Shown in pieces: positions 1-14,900 of a stretch of 64,000 bases of DNA; within the stretch, counting starts at the first letter, position 1, and each line of letters opens with the position of its first letter. This DNA comes from Portunus trituberculatus (taxonomy: Eukaryota > Arthropoda > Malacostraca > Decapoda > Portunidae): positions 4,880,184-4,944,183 of the forward strand of contig NC_059268.1 of assembly GCF_017591435.1 (NCBI RefSeq), given 5' to 3'. Below the pieces are notes generated by a model that was given only the letters and a program-made list of their open reading frames with translations, was not told the origin of the DNA and searched no databases. A program made the position numbers and the translations under genes.

Positions 1-1812
1 ATAAAACGCTGGATTACATCAAAATAACCTCTTTTTGACATATTTCACTTACTTAGACAAATAGTGTGTTTTGCATGCAGTTGTTAGTTTTGTTTCACAA
101 AACGCTGAAATACACCAAAATAACCCCTTTTTGACATATATCACTTCCTAATGCAAAAAGTGTGTTTTGGCTTTAATTCTGTGTTTTGTTGCATAAATCG
201 CTAGAATAGACTAAAATAACCCATTTTTGACATATTTCCGTTCCTTACAAAAATAGTGTGTTTTCGTTGTATTTTTGTGTTTTGGTGGAAGACAGCTAAA
301 AACTGATAAAATTACATGTTTTGTTCATATTACTTGTGATTCTTTATACTAAATTGTTTTCATCAATTTTATCTCTTTGAAGCAAAAGAATGTAAAATGA
401 CGAATAAGAAAATTTGCAATCGAGATAGTTTCTTTTCCAGAAAACACCTTAAAAACACATAAAAAAGACGTTTTAACAAATATAGTGTTTTGCCTGCATA
501 TCTGAGTTTGGTGCATAAAACGCTAGAATACACTAAAATAACACATTTTTGACATATTTCAGTTCCTTAGACAAATATTGTTTTTTACCTACATTTCTGA
601 ATTTCGGTTCATAAAACGTTTGAATATATCAAAATAAGCCCTTTCACTTCTTTAAACGAATAGTGTGTTTTCCCTGCAATTCTGGGTTTTGTTACATAAA
701 ACGGTAAACTGTACCAAAATAACCCGTTTTGACATATTTTAGTTCATTAGGAAATAGTGTTTTTTATTGCATTTTGAGTTTTGGTGCATAAAACGATAGA
801 ATACACTAAAATATCCCTTTTTTGACATGTTTCACTTCCTTAATCAAATAGTGTGTTTTGCCTGCAATTCTGAATTTTATTGCATAAAACGCTGGAATAC
901 ACCAAAATAACCCATTTTGACATACAGTATTTGATTTTTTTAGACAAATAGTGTTTTTTTCCTGCATTTCTGAGTTTTGGTTCATATAACGTTGGAATAC
1001 ATCAAAACAACCCCTTTATGACATATTTCACTTACTTATACAAATAGTGTGTTTTGCCTGTAACTGTAAGTTTTGTTTCATAAATCGCTGGAATACACCA
1101 TGATAACCCATTTTTGACATATTTACGTTTATTACAGAAATAGTGTGTTTCTGTAGTATTTTTATGTTTTGGTGGAAAATAGCTAAAAACTGATAAAATA
1201 ACACGTTTTTGTTCATTTTACTTTTGATTCTCTATACTAGCTTGTATTCATCAATTTTATCGTTTTGAAGCAAAACAATGTAAAATGACGAATAAGCAGA
1301 ATTTATAATCGATAGTTTTTTTTTTCCATAAAACACCTTAAAAAAAATAAATAAGATTTTTTAACAAATATAGTGTTTTGCCTGCATTTCTGAGTGCATT
1401 AAACACTAAAATACACTAAAATAACCTATTTTTTACATATTTCAGTTCCATAGACAAATAACGTGTTTTGCCTGCATTTCTGAGTTTTGGTTCATAAAAC
1501 GTTGGAATTTATCAAAATAACCCCTTTTTGACATATTTCACTTACTTAGACAAATAGTGTGTTTTGCCTACAATTGTGAGTTTTGTTGCATAAAACGCAG
1601 GAATACACCAAAATAACTCTTTTTTGACTTATATCACTTCCTATTGCAAATAGTGTGTTTTGCCTGCAATTCTGAATTGTGTTACATAAAACGCTAGAAT
1701 ACAACAAAAAACCCATTTTGACATATTTCAGTTTATTAGAAAAATAATGAGTTTTTCCTGCATTTTTGAGTTTTGGTGCATAAATCGCTGGAATACACCA
1801 AAATAACTCCTT

Positions 1813-1818
<6 letters not shown>

Positions 1819-1887
<69 letters not shown>
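1819..1887. repeat. (TA)n microsatellite inside a satellite monomer
   Basis: About 34 TA units sit where a normal reversed monomer has TTTTTGACATATTTCAG; the flanks resume with ATTTCAGTTC. It looks like expansion of the monomer's own ATAT. Confidence 0.95.
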
Positions 1888-1888
<1 letters not shown>

Positions 1889-2624
1889 CAGTTCTTAGAC
1901 AAAATGTGTTTTTGCCTGCATTTCTGAGTTTTGATTCATAAAACGCTGGAATACATAAAAACAACCCCTTTTTGACATATTTTACTTCCTTAGACAAATA
2001 GTGTGTTATGTCTGCAATTGTAAGTTTTGTTTCATAAAACTCTGGAATACACCAAAATAACCCATTTTTTACATATATCACTTCCTAATGGAAATAGTGT
2101 GTTTTGGCTGCAATTCTGAGTTTTGTTGCATAAAACGCTAGAATAGACCAAAATAACTCATTTTTGACATATTTCCGTTCATTACATAAATAGTGTATTT
2201 CCGTAGCATTTTTGTGTTTTGGTAGAAAACAGCTAAAAACTAATAAAATTATACATTTTTGTTAATTATACTTTTGATTTTCTATACAAGCTTGTTTTCA
2301 TAAATTTTATCGTTTTAAAGTAAAACAATGTAAAATAACGAATAAGCAAAATTTATAATAGATAGAGTTTTTAACATATATAGTGTTTTCCCTGCATTTG
2401 TGAGTGTTGGTGCATAAGACGCTAGAATACACTAAAATAACCTATTTTTGACATATTTCAGTTCCATAGACAAATAGTGTGTTTTGCCTGCATTTCTGAG
2501 TTTTGGTTTATAAAACGCTGGAATACATCAAAATAATCCCTTTTTGACATATATCACTTCCTTAGACAAATAGTGTGTTTTGCCTGCAATTGTAAGTTTT
2601 GTTTCATAAAACGCTGGAATACAC

Positions 2625-2653
2625 AAAAAAAAAAAAAAAAAAAAAAAAAAAAA
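2625..2653. repeat. Poly-A run (29 A) inside a satellite monomer
   Basis: The normal reversed monomer reads ACACCAAAATAACCCC here; the AAAA has become 29 consecutive A. The flanks are ordinary monomer sequence. Confidence 0.9.
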
Positions 2654-2953
2654 CACTTTTGGCATATATCACTTTCTAATGCAAATAGTGTGTTTTGGCT
2701 GCAATTCTTAGTTTTGATACATATAACGCTAGAATACACCAAAATAACCCAATTTTGACATGTTTCCGTTCCTTACAAAAATAGTGTATTTTCGTAGCAT
2801 TTTTGTGTTTTGGTGGAAAAAAGCTAAAAACTGTTAAAATTACACGTTTTTGTTATTTTACTTTTCATTCTCTATACTAACTTGTTTTCATCAATTTAAT
2901 CGTTTTTAAGCAAAACAATGTAAAATGACGAATAAACAATTATTACAATCGAG

Positions 2954-5900
2954 TTTAGTATTATTTACCAAACTCAGAAATGCAGGTAAAATATTGTATT
3001 TTATTAAAACGTCTTATTTATGTGTTTTCAAGTTGTTCTCTGAAAAAAATAAAACTATCTCGATTGCAAATTTTGCTTACTCGTCATTTTACATTGTTTT
3101 GCTTGAAAACGATAAAATTGATGAAAACAAGTTAGTATAGAGAATCAAAAGTAAAATGAAAAAAACATGTAATTTTATCAGTTTATAGCTGTTTGCCACC
3201 AAAACACAAAAATGCTACACACACTATTTTTGTAAGGAACGGAAATATGTCAAAAATGGGTTATTTTAGTCTATGCCAGCGTTTTATTAAAAAAAAACTC
3301 AGAATTGCAGTTAAATCACACTATATGCATTAGGAAATGATATATGTCAAAAAGGAGTTATTTTGGTATATTCTAAAGATTTATGCAACAAAACTCACAA
3401 TTGCAGGCAAGCAAAACACACTATTTGTCTAAGGAAGTGAAATATGTAAAAAATGGGTTATTTTCATGTATTCCAGCGTTTTATGCAACAAAACTCAGAA
3501 TTGCAGGCAAAACACACTATTTGTCTAAATAAGTGACATATGTCAAAAAGGTTTTTTTTTTGGTGTAATCTAACGTTTTATGCACCAAAACTCAAAAATG
3601 CAGACAAAAAACACTATTTGTCTAATGAACAGAAATATATCAAAATGGGCTTATTTTTGTGTATTTTAGCGTTTTATATAACAAAACTCAGAGTTGCAGG
3701 GAAAACACAATTTGTTTAAAGAAGTGAAATATGTCAAAAAGTGTTTATTTTGACGTTTTCCAACGTTTTATGAGCCAAAACTCAGAAATGCAAGGAAAAC
3801 ACAATATCTGTCTAAGGAACTAAAATATGTAAAAAATATGTTATTTTAGTGTATTCTAGCGTTTTATGCACCAAACTCAGAAATGCAGGCAAAACATTAT
3901 ATTTGTTAAAACGTCTTATTTATGTGTTTTTAAGGGGTTTTTTGAATAAAAAACTATCTCGATTGCAAATTTTGCTTATTCGTCATTTTACATTGTTTTG
4001 CTTCAAAACGATAAAATTGATGAAAACAAGTTAGTATAGACAATCAAAAGTAAAATGAACAAAAATGTGTAATTTTATCAGTTTTTAGCTGTTATCCAGC
4101 AAAACACAAAAATGCTACGGAAACACACTATTTTTGTAAAGAATGGAAATATGTAAAAAATGTGTTATTTTGGTTTATTCTAGCGTTTTATGCAACAAAA
4201 CTCAGAATTGCAGTTAAAACACTCTATTTACATTAGAAACTTATTGATATATGTCAAAAGGGGTTATTTTGGTGTATTTCAGCGTTTTATGAAACAAAAC
4301 TTACAATTGCAGGCAAAACACACTATTTGTCTAAGGCAGGGAAATATGTCAAAAAGAGGTTATTTTGATGTATTCCAGCGTTTTATGAGCCAAAACTCAG
4401 AAATGCAGTCAAAACACAATATATGTCTATAGAAATGAAATATGTCAAAAATGGGTTATTTTGGTGTATTCTAGCGTTTTATGCAACAAAACAAAGAATT
4501 GAAGGCAAAACACACTATTTGTCTAAATAAGTGAAATATGTCATAAAGGGGTTATTTTGGTGTATTCTAGCGTTTTATGCACCAAACTAAAAAATGCAAG
4601 CAAAACACACTATTTGTTTAATGAACTGAAATATGTTAAAAATTGGTTATTTTTGTGTATTCTAGCACTTTATGCAAGAAAACTGAGAATTGCAGGCAAA
4701 ATATACTGTTTGCACTAGGAAGTGATATATGTCAAAAAGGAGGTATTTTTGTGTGTTCCAGCGTTTTATGCAACAAAACTCACAACTGTAGGCAAAACAC
4801 ACTATTTGTCTAAGGAAGTGAAATATGTCAAAAGAGGTTATTTTGATGTATTCCAACGTTTTATGAACCATAACTCAGAAATGCACGCAAAACATGCTTA
4901 TTGTCTATGGAACTGAAATATGTCAAAAATAGGTTATTTTTTGTATTATAGCGTTTTATGCACCAACATTCAGAAATGCAGGCAAAACACTATATTTGTT
5001 AAAACATCTTATTTATGTGTTTTTAAGGTGTTTTATGAAAAAAAAACTATCTCGATTACAAATTTTGCTTATTCGTCATTTTACATTGTTTTGCTTCAAA
5101 ACGATAAGATTGATGAAAACAAGCTAGTATAGAGAATCAAAAGTGAAATTAACAAAAACGTGTAATTTTATCAGTTTTTAGCTGTTTTCCACCAAAACAC
5201 AAAAATGCTACGGAAAAACACACTATTTCTTTTAGGAACGGAAATATGTCAAAAATTTGTTAGTTTTTGTCTATTCTAGCGTTTTATACAACAAAACTCA
5301 GAAAAACAGCCAAAACACACTATTTCCATTAGGAAGTGATATATGTAAAATATGGGTTGTTTTGGTGTATTCCCGCATTTTATGAAATAAAACTTATAAA
5401 TGCAGCTAAACACACCATTTGTATAAGGAGGTGAAATATGTAAAAAAGGGGTTATTTTGATGTTTTCCAGAGTTTTATGAACCAAAACTAAAAAATGCAG
5501 GCAAAACACACTCTTTGTCAAAGGAACTGAAATATGTCAAAAATGGGTTATTTTGGTGTATATCAGTGTTTTATGCAACAAAACTCAGAATTGCAGGCAA
5601 AACACACTATTGGTCTAAATAAGTGAAATATGTCATAAAGGGGTTATTTTGGTGTATTCTAGCGTTTTATGCACCAAAACTCAAAAATTCAGGCAAAACA
5701 CACTATTTGTCCAATGAACTGAAATATATCAAAAAGGGGTTATTTTGGTATATTTTAGCGTTTTATGTAAAAAACTCATAATTCCAGTGAAAACACTATT
5801 TGTTTAAGGAAGTGAAATATGTCAAAAACGGGTTACTTTGATGTATTCTAACGTTTTATGAACCATAACTCAAAAATGCAGGCAAAACACAATATTTGTC

Positions 5901-8900
5901 TATGGAACTGAAATATGTCAGAAATGTATTATTTTAGTGTATTCTAGCGTTTTATGCACCAAACTCAGAAATGCAGGCAAAACACTATATTTGTTAAAAC
6001 GTCTTATTTATGTGTTTTTAAGGTGTTTTCTGAAAAAAAAACTATATTGATTGCAAATTTTGCTTATTCGTCATTTTACATTATTTTGCTTCAACACGAT
6101 AAAATTGATGAAAACAAGTTAGTATAGATAATCAAAAGTAAAATGAACAAAAACGTATAATTTTATCAGGTTTTAATTGTTTTCCACCGAAACACAAAAA
6201 TGCTACGGAAACACTATTTCTGTAAGGAACGAAAATATGTCAAAAATGGGTTATTTTGGTTTATTCTTGCGTTTTATGCAACAAAACTAAGAATTGCAGC
6301 CAAAACACACTATTTGCATTAGGAAGTGATATATGTCAAAATGAGGTTATTTTGGTGTATTCTTGTTTTTTAAACAAAACTTACAATTGCAGGCAAAACA
6401 CACTATTTGTCTAAATAAGTGAAATATGTCAAAAAGGGGTTATTTTGATGTATTCCAGCGTTTTATAAACCAAAACTTAGAAATGCAGGTAAAACACTAT
6501 TTTTCTAAGGAACTAAAATATGTCAAAAATGGGTTATTTTGGTGTATTCCAGCGTTTTATGCAACAAAACTCAGAATTGCAGGCAAAACACACTATTTGT
6601 CTAAGGAAGTGAAATATGTCATAAAGGGGTTATTTTGGTGTATTCTAGCGTTTTATGCACCAAAACTCCAAAATGCAGGCAAAACACACTATTTGTCTAA
6701 TGAATTGATATATATCAAAAGGGGTTATTTTGGTGTATTTTAGCGTTTTATGTAACATATCTCAGAATTGCAGGGAAAACACACTATTTGTTTAAGGAAG
6801 TGAAATATGTAGAAAAGCGCATATTTTGATGCATTCCAACGTTTTATGAACCAAAACTCATAAATGCAGGTAAAACACAATATTTGTCTAAGGAACTGAA
6901 ATATGTGAAAAATGTGTTATTTAGCGTTCGTCATTTTACATTGTTTTGCTTAAAAACGATAAAATTGATGAAAATAAGTTAGTATAGAGAATTAAAAGTT
7001 AAATGAACAAAAACGTGTAATTTTATCAGTTTTTAGCTTTTTTTCACCAAAACACAAAAATGCTACGGAAACACACTATTTTTGTTATGAACGTAAATTT
7101 GTCTAAGGAAGTGAAATATGTCATAAAGGGGTTATTTTGGTGTATTCTAGCGTTTTATGCACCAAAACTCAAAAATGCAGGCAAAACACACTATTTGTCT
7201 AATGAATTGAAATATATCAAAAAGGGGTTATTTTGGTGTATTTTAGCGTTTTATGTAACATATCTCAGAATTGCAGGGAAAACACACTATTTGTTTAAGG
7301 AAGTGAAATATGTAGAAAAGCGCATATTTTGATGCATTCCAACGTTTTATGAACCAAAACTCAGAAATGCAGGTAAAACACAATATTTGTCTAAGGAACT
7401 GAAATATGTGAAAAATGTGTTATTTAGCGTTCGTCATTTTACATTGTTTTGCTTAAAAACGATAAAATTGATGAAAACAAGTTAGTATAGAGAATTAAAA
7501 GTAAAATGAACAAAAACGTGTAATTTTATCAGTTTTTAGCTTTTTTTCACTAAAACACAAAAATGCTACGGAAACACATTATTTTTGTTATGAACGTAAA
7601 TATGTCAAAAATTGGTTATTTTTGTCTATTCTAGCGTTTTATGCAACAAAACTCAGAATTACAGTTAAAACACAGTATTTGCATTAGGAAGTGATATATG
7701 TCAAAAAGGGGTTATTTTGGTGTATTCCATTGTTTTATGAAACAAAACTTACAATTGCAGGCAAAACACACTATTTGTGTAAGGAAGTAATATATGTCAA
7801 AAAGGGGTTATTTTGATATATTCCAGCGTTTTATGAACCAAAACTCAGAAATGCAGTCAAAACACACTATTTGTCTAAAGAACTGAAATATGTCAAAAAT
7901 GTGTTTTTTTAGTGTATTCCATCGTTTTATGCAACAAAACTCAGAATTGCAGGCAAAACACAGTATTTGTCTAAGGAAGTGAAATATGTCAAAAAGGAGT
8001 TATTTTGGTGTATTTTTGCGTTTTATTCACCAAAACTAAAAAATGCAGGCAAAACACACTATTTCTCTAATGAACTGAAACATGTCAAAAAGGGGTTATT
8101 TTTGTGTATTTTAGCGTTTTATGTAACAAAACTCAGAATTGCAGGGAAAATACACTATTTGTTTAAGGAAGTGAAATATGTCAAAAAGCGATTATTTTGA
8201 TGTATTCCAACGTTTTATGAAGCAAAACTCAGAAATGCAGGCAAAACACAATATTTGTCTAAGGAACTGAAATATGTATAAAAATGTGTTATTTTAGTGT
8301 ATTTTAGCGTTTTATGCACCAAACACAGAAATGCAGGGAAAACACTATATATGTAAGAACGTGTTATTTATGTGTTTTTAAGGTGTTTTCTGAAAAAAAA
8401 ACTATCTCGATTGCGAATTTTGTTTATTCGTCATTTTATATTGTTTTGCTTCAAAAAGATAAAATTGATGAAAACGAGCTATTATAGAGAATAAAAAGTT
8501 AAATGAAAAAAAAAACGTATATTTTTAAAAGTTTTTACCTGTTTTCCACCAAAACACAAAAATGCGATGGAAACACACTATTTTTGTAAGGAACGGAAAT
8601 ATTTCAAAAATGAGTTATTTTGGTCTATTCTAGCGTTTTATGCAAGAAAACTCAGAATTGCAGCCAAAACACACTATTTTCTTTAAGAAGTGATATATGT
8701 CAAAATGGGTTATTTTGGTGTATTCCAGCGTCTTATGAAATAAAAAACTCAGAAATGAAGGCAAAACACACTCTTTGTCTAAGGAACTGATATATGTCAT
8801 AAATGGGTTATTTTGGAGTATTTTAAAACACACAGGAAAACACACTATTTGTCTAAGGAAGTGAAATATGTCATAAATGGGTTATTTTGGAGTATTTTAG

Positions 8901-11900
8901 CGTTTTATGTAACAAAATTCATAATTGCAGGGAAAACACACTATTTGTCTAAGGAAGTGAAATATGTCAAAAAGGGGTTATTTTGGTGTATTCTAGCGTT
9001 TTATGTAACAAAACTCAGAATTGCAGGGAAAACACACTATTTGTTTAAGGAAGTGAAATATGTCAAAAAGGGGTTATTTTGATGTATTCTAGCGTTTTAT
9101 GTAACAAAACTCAGAAATGCAGGCAAAACACAATATTTGTCTAAGGAAGTGAAATATGTCAAAAGTGGTTTATTTTAGTGTATTCTAACGTTTTATGCAC
9201 CAAGACTCAGAAATGCAGGCAAAACACTATATTTGTTAAAACGTCTTATTTGTGTTTTTAAGGTGTTTTATGAAAAAAAACTATCTTGATTATAAATGTT
9301 GCTTATTCGTCATTTTACATTGTTTTGCTTCAAAACGATAAAATTGATAAAAACAAGCTAGTATAGAGTATCAAAAGTAAAATGAACAAAAACGTGTAAT
9401 TTTATCAGTTTTTAGCTGTTTTCAACCAAAACACAAAAATGCTACGGAAACACACTATTTCTGTAAGGAACGGAAATATGTCAAAAATGGGTTATTTTGG
9501 TCTATTCTAGCGTTTTCTGCAACAAAACTCAGAATTGCAGCCAAAACAAACTATTTGCATTAGAAAGTGATATATGTCAAAATGGGTTATTTTGGTGTAT
9601 TCCAGCGTTTTATGAAACAAAACTCAGAAATGCAGGCAAAACACACTATTTGTCTAAGAAAGTGAAATATGTCAAAAAGGGGTTATTTTGATGTATTCCA
9701 GCGTTTTATGTAACAAAACTCAGAATTGCAGGAAAACACACTATTTGTCTAAGGAAGTGAAATATGTCAAAAATGGGTTATTTTGATGTATTCCAGCGTT
9801 TTATGAACCAAAACTCAGAAATGCAGGCAAAACACACTATTTGTCTAAGGAAGTGAAATATGTCAAAAGGGGTTATTTTGGTGTATTCCAGCGTTTTATG
9901 CAACAAAACTCAAAATTGCAGGCAAAACACACTATTTGTCTAAGGAAGTGAAATATGTCAAAAGGGGTTATTTTGGTGTATTCTAGCGTTTTATGTAAAA
10001 AACTCATAATTGCAGGAAAACACTATTTGTTTAAGGAAGTGAAATATGTCAAAAGGGTTATTTTGATGTATTCTAGCGTTTTATGAACCAAAACTCAAAA
10101 ATGCAGGCAAAACACAATATTTGTCTAAGGAAGTGAAATATGTCAAAATGTATTATTTTAGTGTATTCTAGCGTTTTATGCACCAAAACACAGAAATTCA
10201 AGCAAAACATCATATTTGTTAAAACTTCTTATTTATGTGTTAAGGTGTTTTAGGAAAAAAAAAACTATATGGATTGAAAATTTTGCTTATTCATCATTTT
10301 ACATTATTTTGCTTCAAAACGATAAAATTGATGAAAACAAGTTAGTATAGATAATCAAAGTAAAATGAACAAAAACGTTAATTTTATCAGTTTTAATTGT
10401 TTTCCACCAAAACACAGAAATGCTACGAAACACTATTTCTGTCTAAGGAACTGAAATATGTCAAAAATGGGTTATTTTGGTGTATTCTATGCAACAAAAC
10501 TCAGAATTGCAGGCAAAACACACTATTTGTCTAAGGAAGTGAAATATGTCAAAAGGGTTATTTTGGTGTATTCCAGCGTTTTATGTAACAAAACTCAGAA
10601 TTGCAGGCAAAACACACTATTTGTCTAAGGAAGTGAAATATGTCAAAAAGGGGTTATTTTGATGTATTCCAGCGTTTTATGAACCAAAACTCAGAAATGC
10701 AGGCAAAACACAATATTTGTCTAAGGAACTGAAATATGTCAAAAATGGGTTATTTTGGTGTATTCCAGCGTTTTATGCAACAAAACTCAGAAATGCAGGC
10801 AAAACACACTATTTGTCTAAGGAAGTGAAATATGTTAAAAAGGGGTTATTTTGGTGTATTCTAGCGTTTTTTGCACCAAAACTCAAAAATGCAGGCAAAA
10901 CACGCTATTTGTCTAATGAAAACACACTATTTGTCTAAGGAACTGAAATATGTCAAAAGGGGTTATTTTGGTGTATTCCAGCGTTTTATGTAACAAAACT
11001 CAGAATTGCAGGGAAAACACACTATTTGTTTAAGGAAGTGAAATATGTCAAAAAAGGGTTATTTTGATGTATTCCAGCGTTTTATGAACCAAAACTCAGA
11101 AATGCAGGCAAAACACAATATTTGTCTAAGGAACTGTCTTATTCATGTGTTTTAAGGTGTTTTATGAAAAAAAAATATCTCGATTGAAAATTGTGCTTAT
11201 TCGTCATTTTACATTATTTTGCTTCAAAACGATAAAATTGATGAAAACAAGCTAGTATAGAGAATCCAAAGTAAAATTAAGAAAAACGTGTAATTTTATC
11301 AGTTTTAGCTGTTTTCCACCAAAACACAGAAATGCTACGGAAACACTACTATTTGTCTAAGGAACTGAAATATGTCAAAAGGGGTTATTTTGGTGTATTC
11401 CAGCGTTTTATGCAACAAAACTCAGAATTGCAGGCAAAACACACTATTTGTCTAAGGAAGTGAAATATGTCAAAAGGGTTATTTTGGTGTATTCCAGCGT
11501 TTTATGTAACAAAACTCAGAATTGCAGGCAAAACACACTATTTGTTTAAGGAAGTGAAATATGTCAAAAGGGGTTATTTTGATGTATTCCAGCGTTTTAT
11601 GAACCAAAACTCAGAAATGCAGGCAAAACACAATATTTGTCTAAGGAACTGAAATATGTGAAAATGGGTTATTTTAGTATCTCGTTATGCATTGTGCTTA
11701 TTCGTCATTTTACATTATTTTGCTTTAAAACGATAAAATTGATGAAAACAAGCTAGTATAGAGAATCCAAAGTAAAATGAACAAAAACGTGTAATTTTAT
11801 CAGTTTTAGCTTTTTTCCACCAAAACACAAAAATGCTACGAAAACACACTATTTGTCTAAGGAACTGAAATATGTCAAAAATGGGTTATTTTGGTGTATT

Positions 11901-14900
11901 CCAGCGTTTTATGCAACAAAACTCAGAATTGCAGGAAAAACACACTATTTGTCTAAGGAAGTGAAATATGTCAAAAGGGGTTATTTTGGTGTATTCCAGC
12001 GTTTTATGAAACAAAACTCAGAATTGCAGGCAAAACACACTATTTGTCTAAGGAAGTGAAATATGTCAAAAAGGGGTTATTTTAGTGTATTCCAGCATGT
12101 TATGAACCAAAACTCAGAAATGCAGGCAAACACACTATATTGTCTAAGGAACTGAAATATGTCAAAATGGGTGTTTTTAGTGTATTCCAGCGTTTTATGC
12201 AACAAAACTCAGAATTGCAGGCAAAACACATTATTTGTCTAAAAAAGTGAAATATGTCAAAAGCTAGTATAGAGAATCCAAAGTTATTTTGGTGTATTTT
12301 GCGTTTTATCCACCAAAACTCAGAAATGCAGGCAAAACACACTATTTGTCTAAGGAACTGAAATATGTCAAAAGGGGTTATTTTGGTGTATTCCAGCGTT
12401 TTATGTAACAAAACTCAGAATTGCAGGGAAAACACACTATTTGTTTAAGGAAGTGAAATATGTCAAAAGGGTTATTTTGATGTATTCCAGCGTTTTATGA
12501 ACAAAACTCAGAAATGCAGGCAAAACACAATATATGTCTAAGGAAGTGAAATATGTCAAAAGTGGGTTATTTTAGTGTATTCTAGCGTTTTATGCACCAA
12601 ACTCAGAAATGCAGGCAAAACACTATATTTGTTAAAACGTCTTATTCATGTGTTTTTAAGGTGTTTTATGAAAAAAACTATCTCGATTGAAAATTGTGCT
12701 TATTCGTCATTTTACATTATTTTGCTTCAAAACGATAAAATTGATGAAAACAAGCTAGTATAGAGAATCCAAAGTAAAATTAAGAAAAACGTGTAATTTT
12801 AATAAGTTTTTAGCTGTTTTCCACCAAAACACAAAAATGCTACGAAAACACACTATTTGTCTAAGGAACTGAAATATGTAAAAATGGGTTATTTTGGTGT
12901 ATTCCAGCGTTTTATGCAACAAAACTCAGAATTGCAGGCAAAACACACTATTTGTCTAAGGAAGTGAAATATGTCAAAATGGGTTATTTTGGTGTATTCC
13001 AGCGTTTTATGTAACAAAACTCAGAATTGCAGGAAAACACACTATTTGTTTAAGGAAGTGAAATATGTCAAAAGGGGTTATTTTGATGTATTCCAGCGTT
13101 TTATGAAACAAAACTCAGAAATGCAGGCAAAACACAATATTTGTCTAAGGAAGTGAAATATGTCAAAAGTGGGTTATTTTAGTGTATTCTAGCGTTTTAT
13201 GCACCAAACTCATAAATGCAGGAAAACACTATATTTGTTAAAACGTCTTATTCATGTGTTTTTAAGGTGTTTTATGAAAAAAAAAATCTCGATTGAAAAT
13301 TGTGCTTATTCGTCATTTTACATTATTTTGCTTCAAAACGATAAAATTGATGAAAACAAGCTAGTATAGAGAATCCAAAGTAAAATTAAGAAAAACGTGT
13401 AATTAATCAGTTTTAATTTTCCAGAAATGCTAAGGAAACACACTATTTGTCTAAGGAACTGTTTAAAAATGGGTTATTTTGGTGTATTCCAGCGTTTTAT
13501 GCAACAAAACTCAGAATTGCAGGCAAAACACACTATTTGTCTAAGGAAGTGAAATATGTCAAAAATTATTTTGGTGTATTCCAGGTTTTATGTAACAAAA
13601 CTCAGAATTGCAGGCAAAACACACTATTTGTTTATTTTGGTGTATTCCAGCGTTTTATGTAACAAAACTCAGAATTGCAGGGAAAACACACTATTTGTTT
13701 AAGGAAGTGAAATATGTCAAAAGGGGTTATTTTGATGTATTCCAGCGTTTTATGAACCAAAACTCAGAAATGCAGGCAAAACACAATATTTGTCTAAGGA
13801 AGTGAAATATGTCAAAAGTGGGTTATTTTAGTGTATTCTAGCGTTTTATGCACCAAACTCATAAATGTAGGCAAAACACTATATTTGTTAAAACGTCTTA
13901 TTCATGTGTTTTTAAGGTGTTTTATGAAAAAAAACTATCTCGATTGAAAATTGTGCTTATTCGTCATTTTACATTATTTTGCTTCAAAACGATAAAATTG
14001 ATGAAAACAAGCTAGTATAGAGAATCCAAAGTAAAATTAAGAAAAACGTGTAATTAATCAGTTTTTAGCTGTTTTCCACCAAAACACAGAAATGCTATGG
14101 AAACACACTATTTGTCTAAGGAACTGAAATATGTAAAAATTGGGTTATTTTGGTGTATTCCAGCGTTTTATGTAACAAAACTCAGAATTGCAGGCAAAAC
14201 ACACTATTTGTCTAAGGAAGTGAAATATGTGAAAAAAGTGTTATTTTGGTGTATTCCAGCGTTTTATGTAACAAAACTCAGAATTGCAGGCAAAACACAC
14301 TATTTGTCTAAGGTAGTGAAATATGTCAAAAAAGGGTTATTTGGTGTATTCCAGCGTTTTATGTAACAAAACTCAGAATTGCAGGGAAAACACACTATTT
14401 GTTTAAGGAAGTGAAATATGTCAAAAGGGGTTATTTTGATGTATTCCAGCGTTTTATGAACCAAAACTCAGAAATGCAGGCAAAACACAATATATGTCTA
14501 AGGAAGTGAAATATGTCAAAAGTGGGTTATTTTAGTGTATTCTAGCGTTTTATGCACCAAACTCATAAATGCAGGCAAAACACTATATTTGTTAAAACGT
14601 CTTATTCATGTGTTTTAAGGTGTTTTATGAAAAAAAACTATCTCGATTGAAAATTGTGCTTATTCGTCATTTTACATTATTTTGCTTCAAAACGATAAAA
14701 TTGATGAAAACAAGCTAGTATAGAGAATCCAAAGTAAAATTAAGAAAAACGTGTAATTTAATCAGTTTTAGCTGTTTTCCACCAAAACACAGAAATGCTA
14801 AGAAAACACACTATTTGTCTAAGGAACTGAAATATGTAAAAATGGGTTATTTTGGTGTATTCCAGCGTTTTATGCAACAAAACTCAGAATTGCAGGCAAA

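Larger units (their letters stand above)
1..2953 (-). repeat. Minus-oriented block of the satellite
   Basis: Here the monomer is read as its reverse complement (AAAACGCTGGAATACACC, TTTGACATATTTCA, TTTTGCCTGCAATTCTGAG). The diverged higher-order segments are also reversed, near 300-470, 1170-1370, 2230-2370 and 2820-2950. Copies are more diverged from one another than those at the right end of the array. The block is the left arm of an inversion whose breakpoint is at about 2954-2968. Confidence 0.93.
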
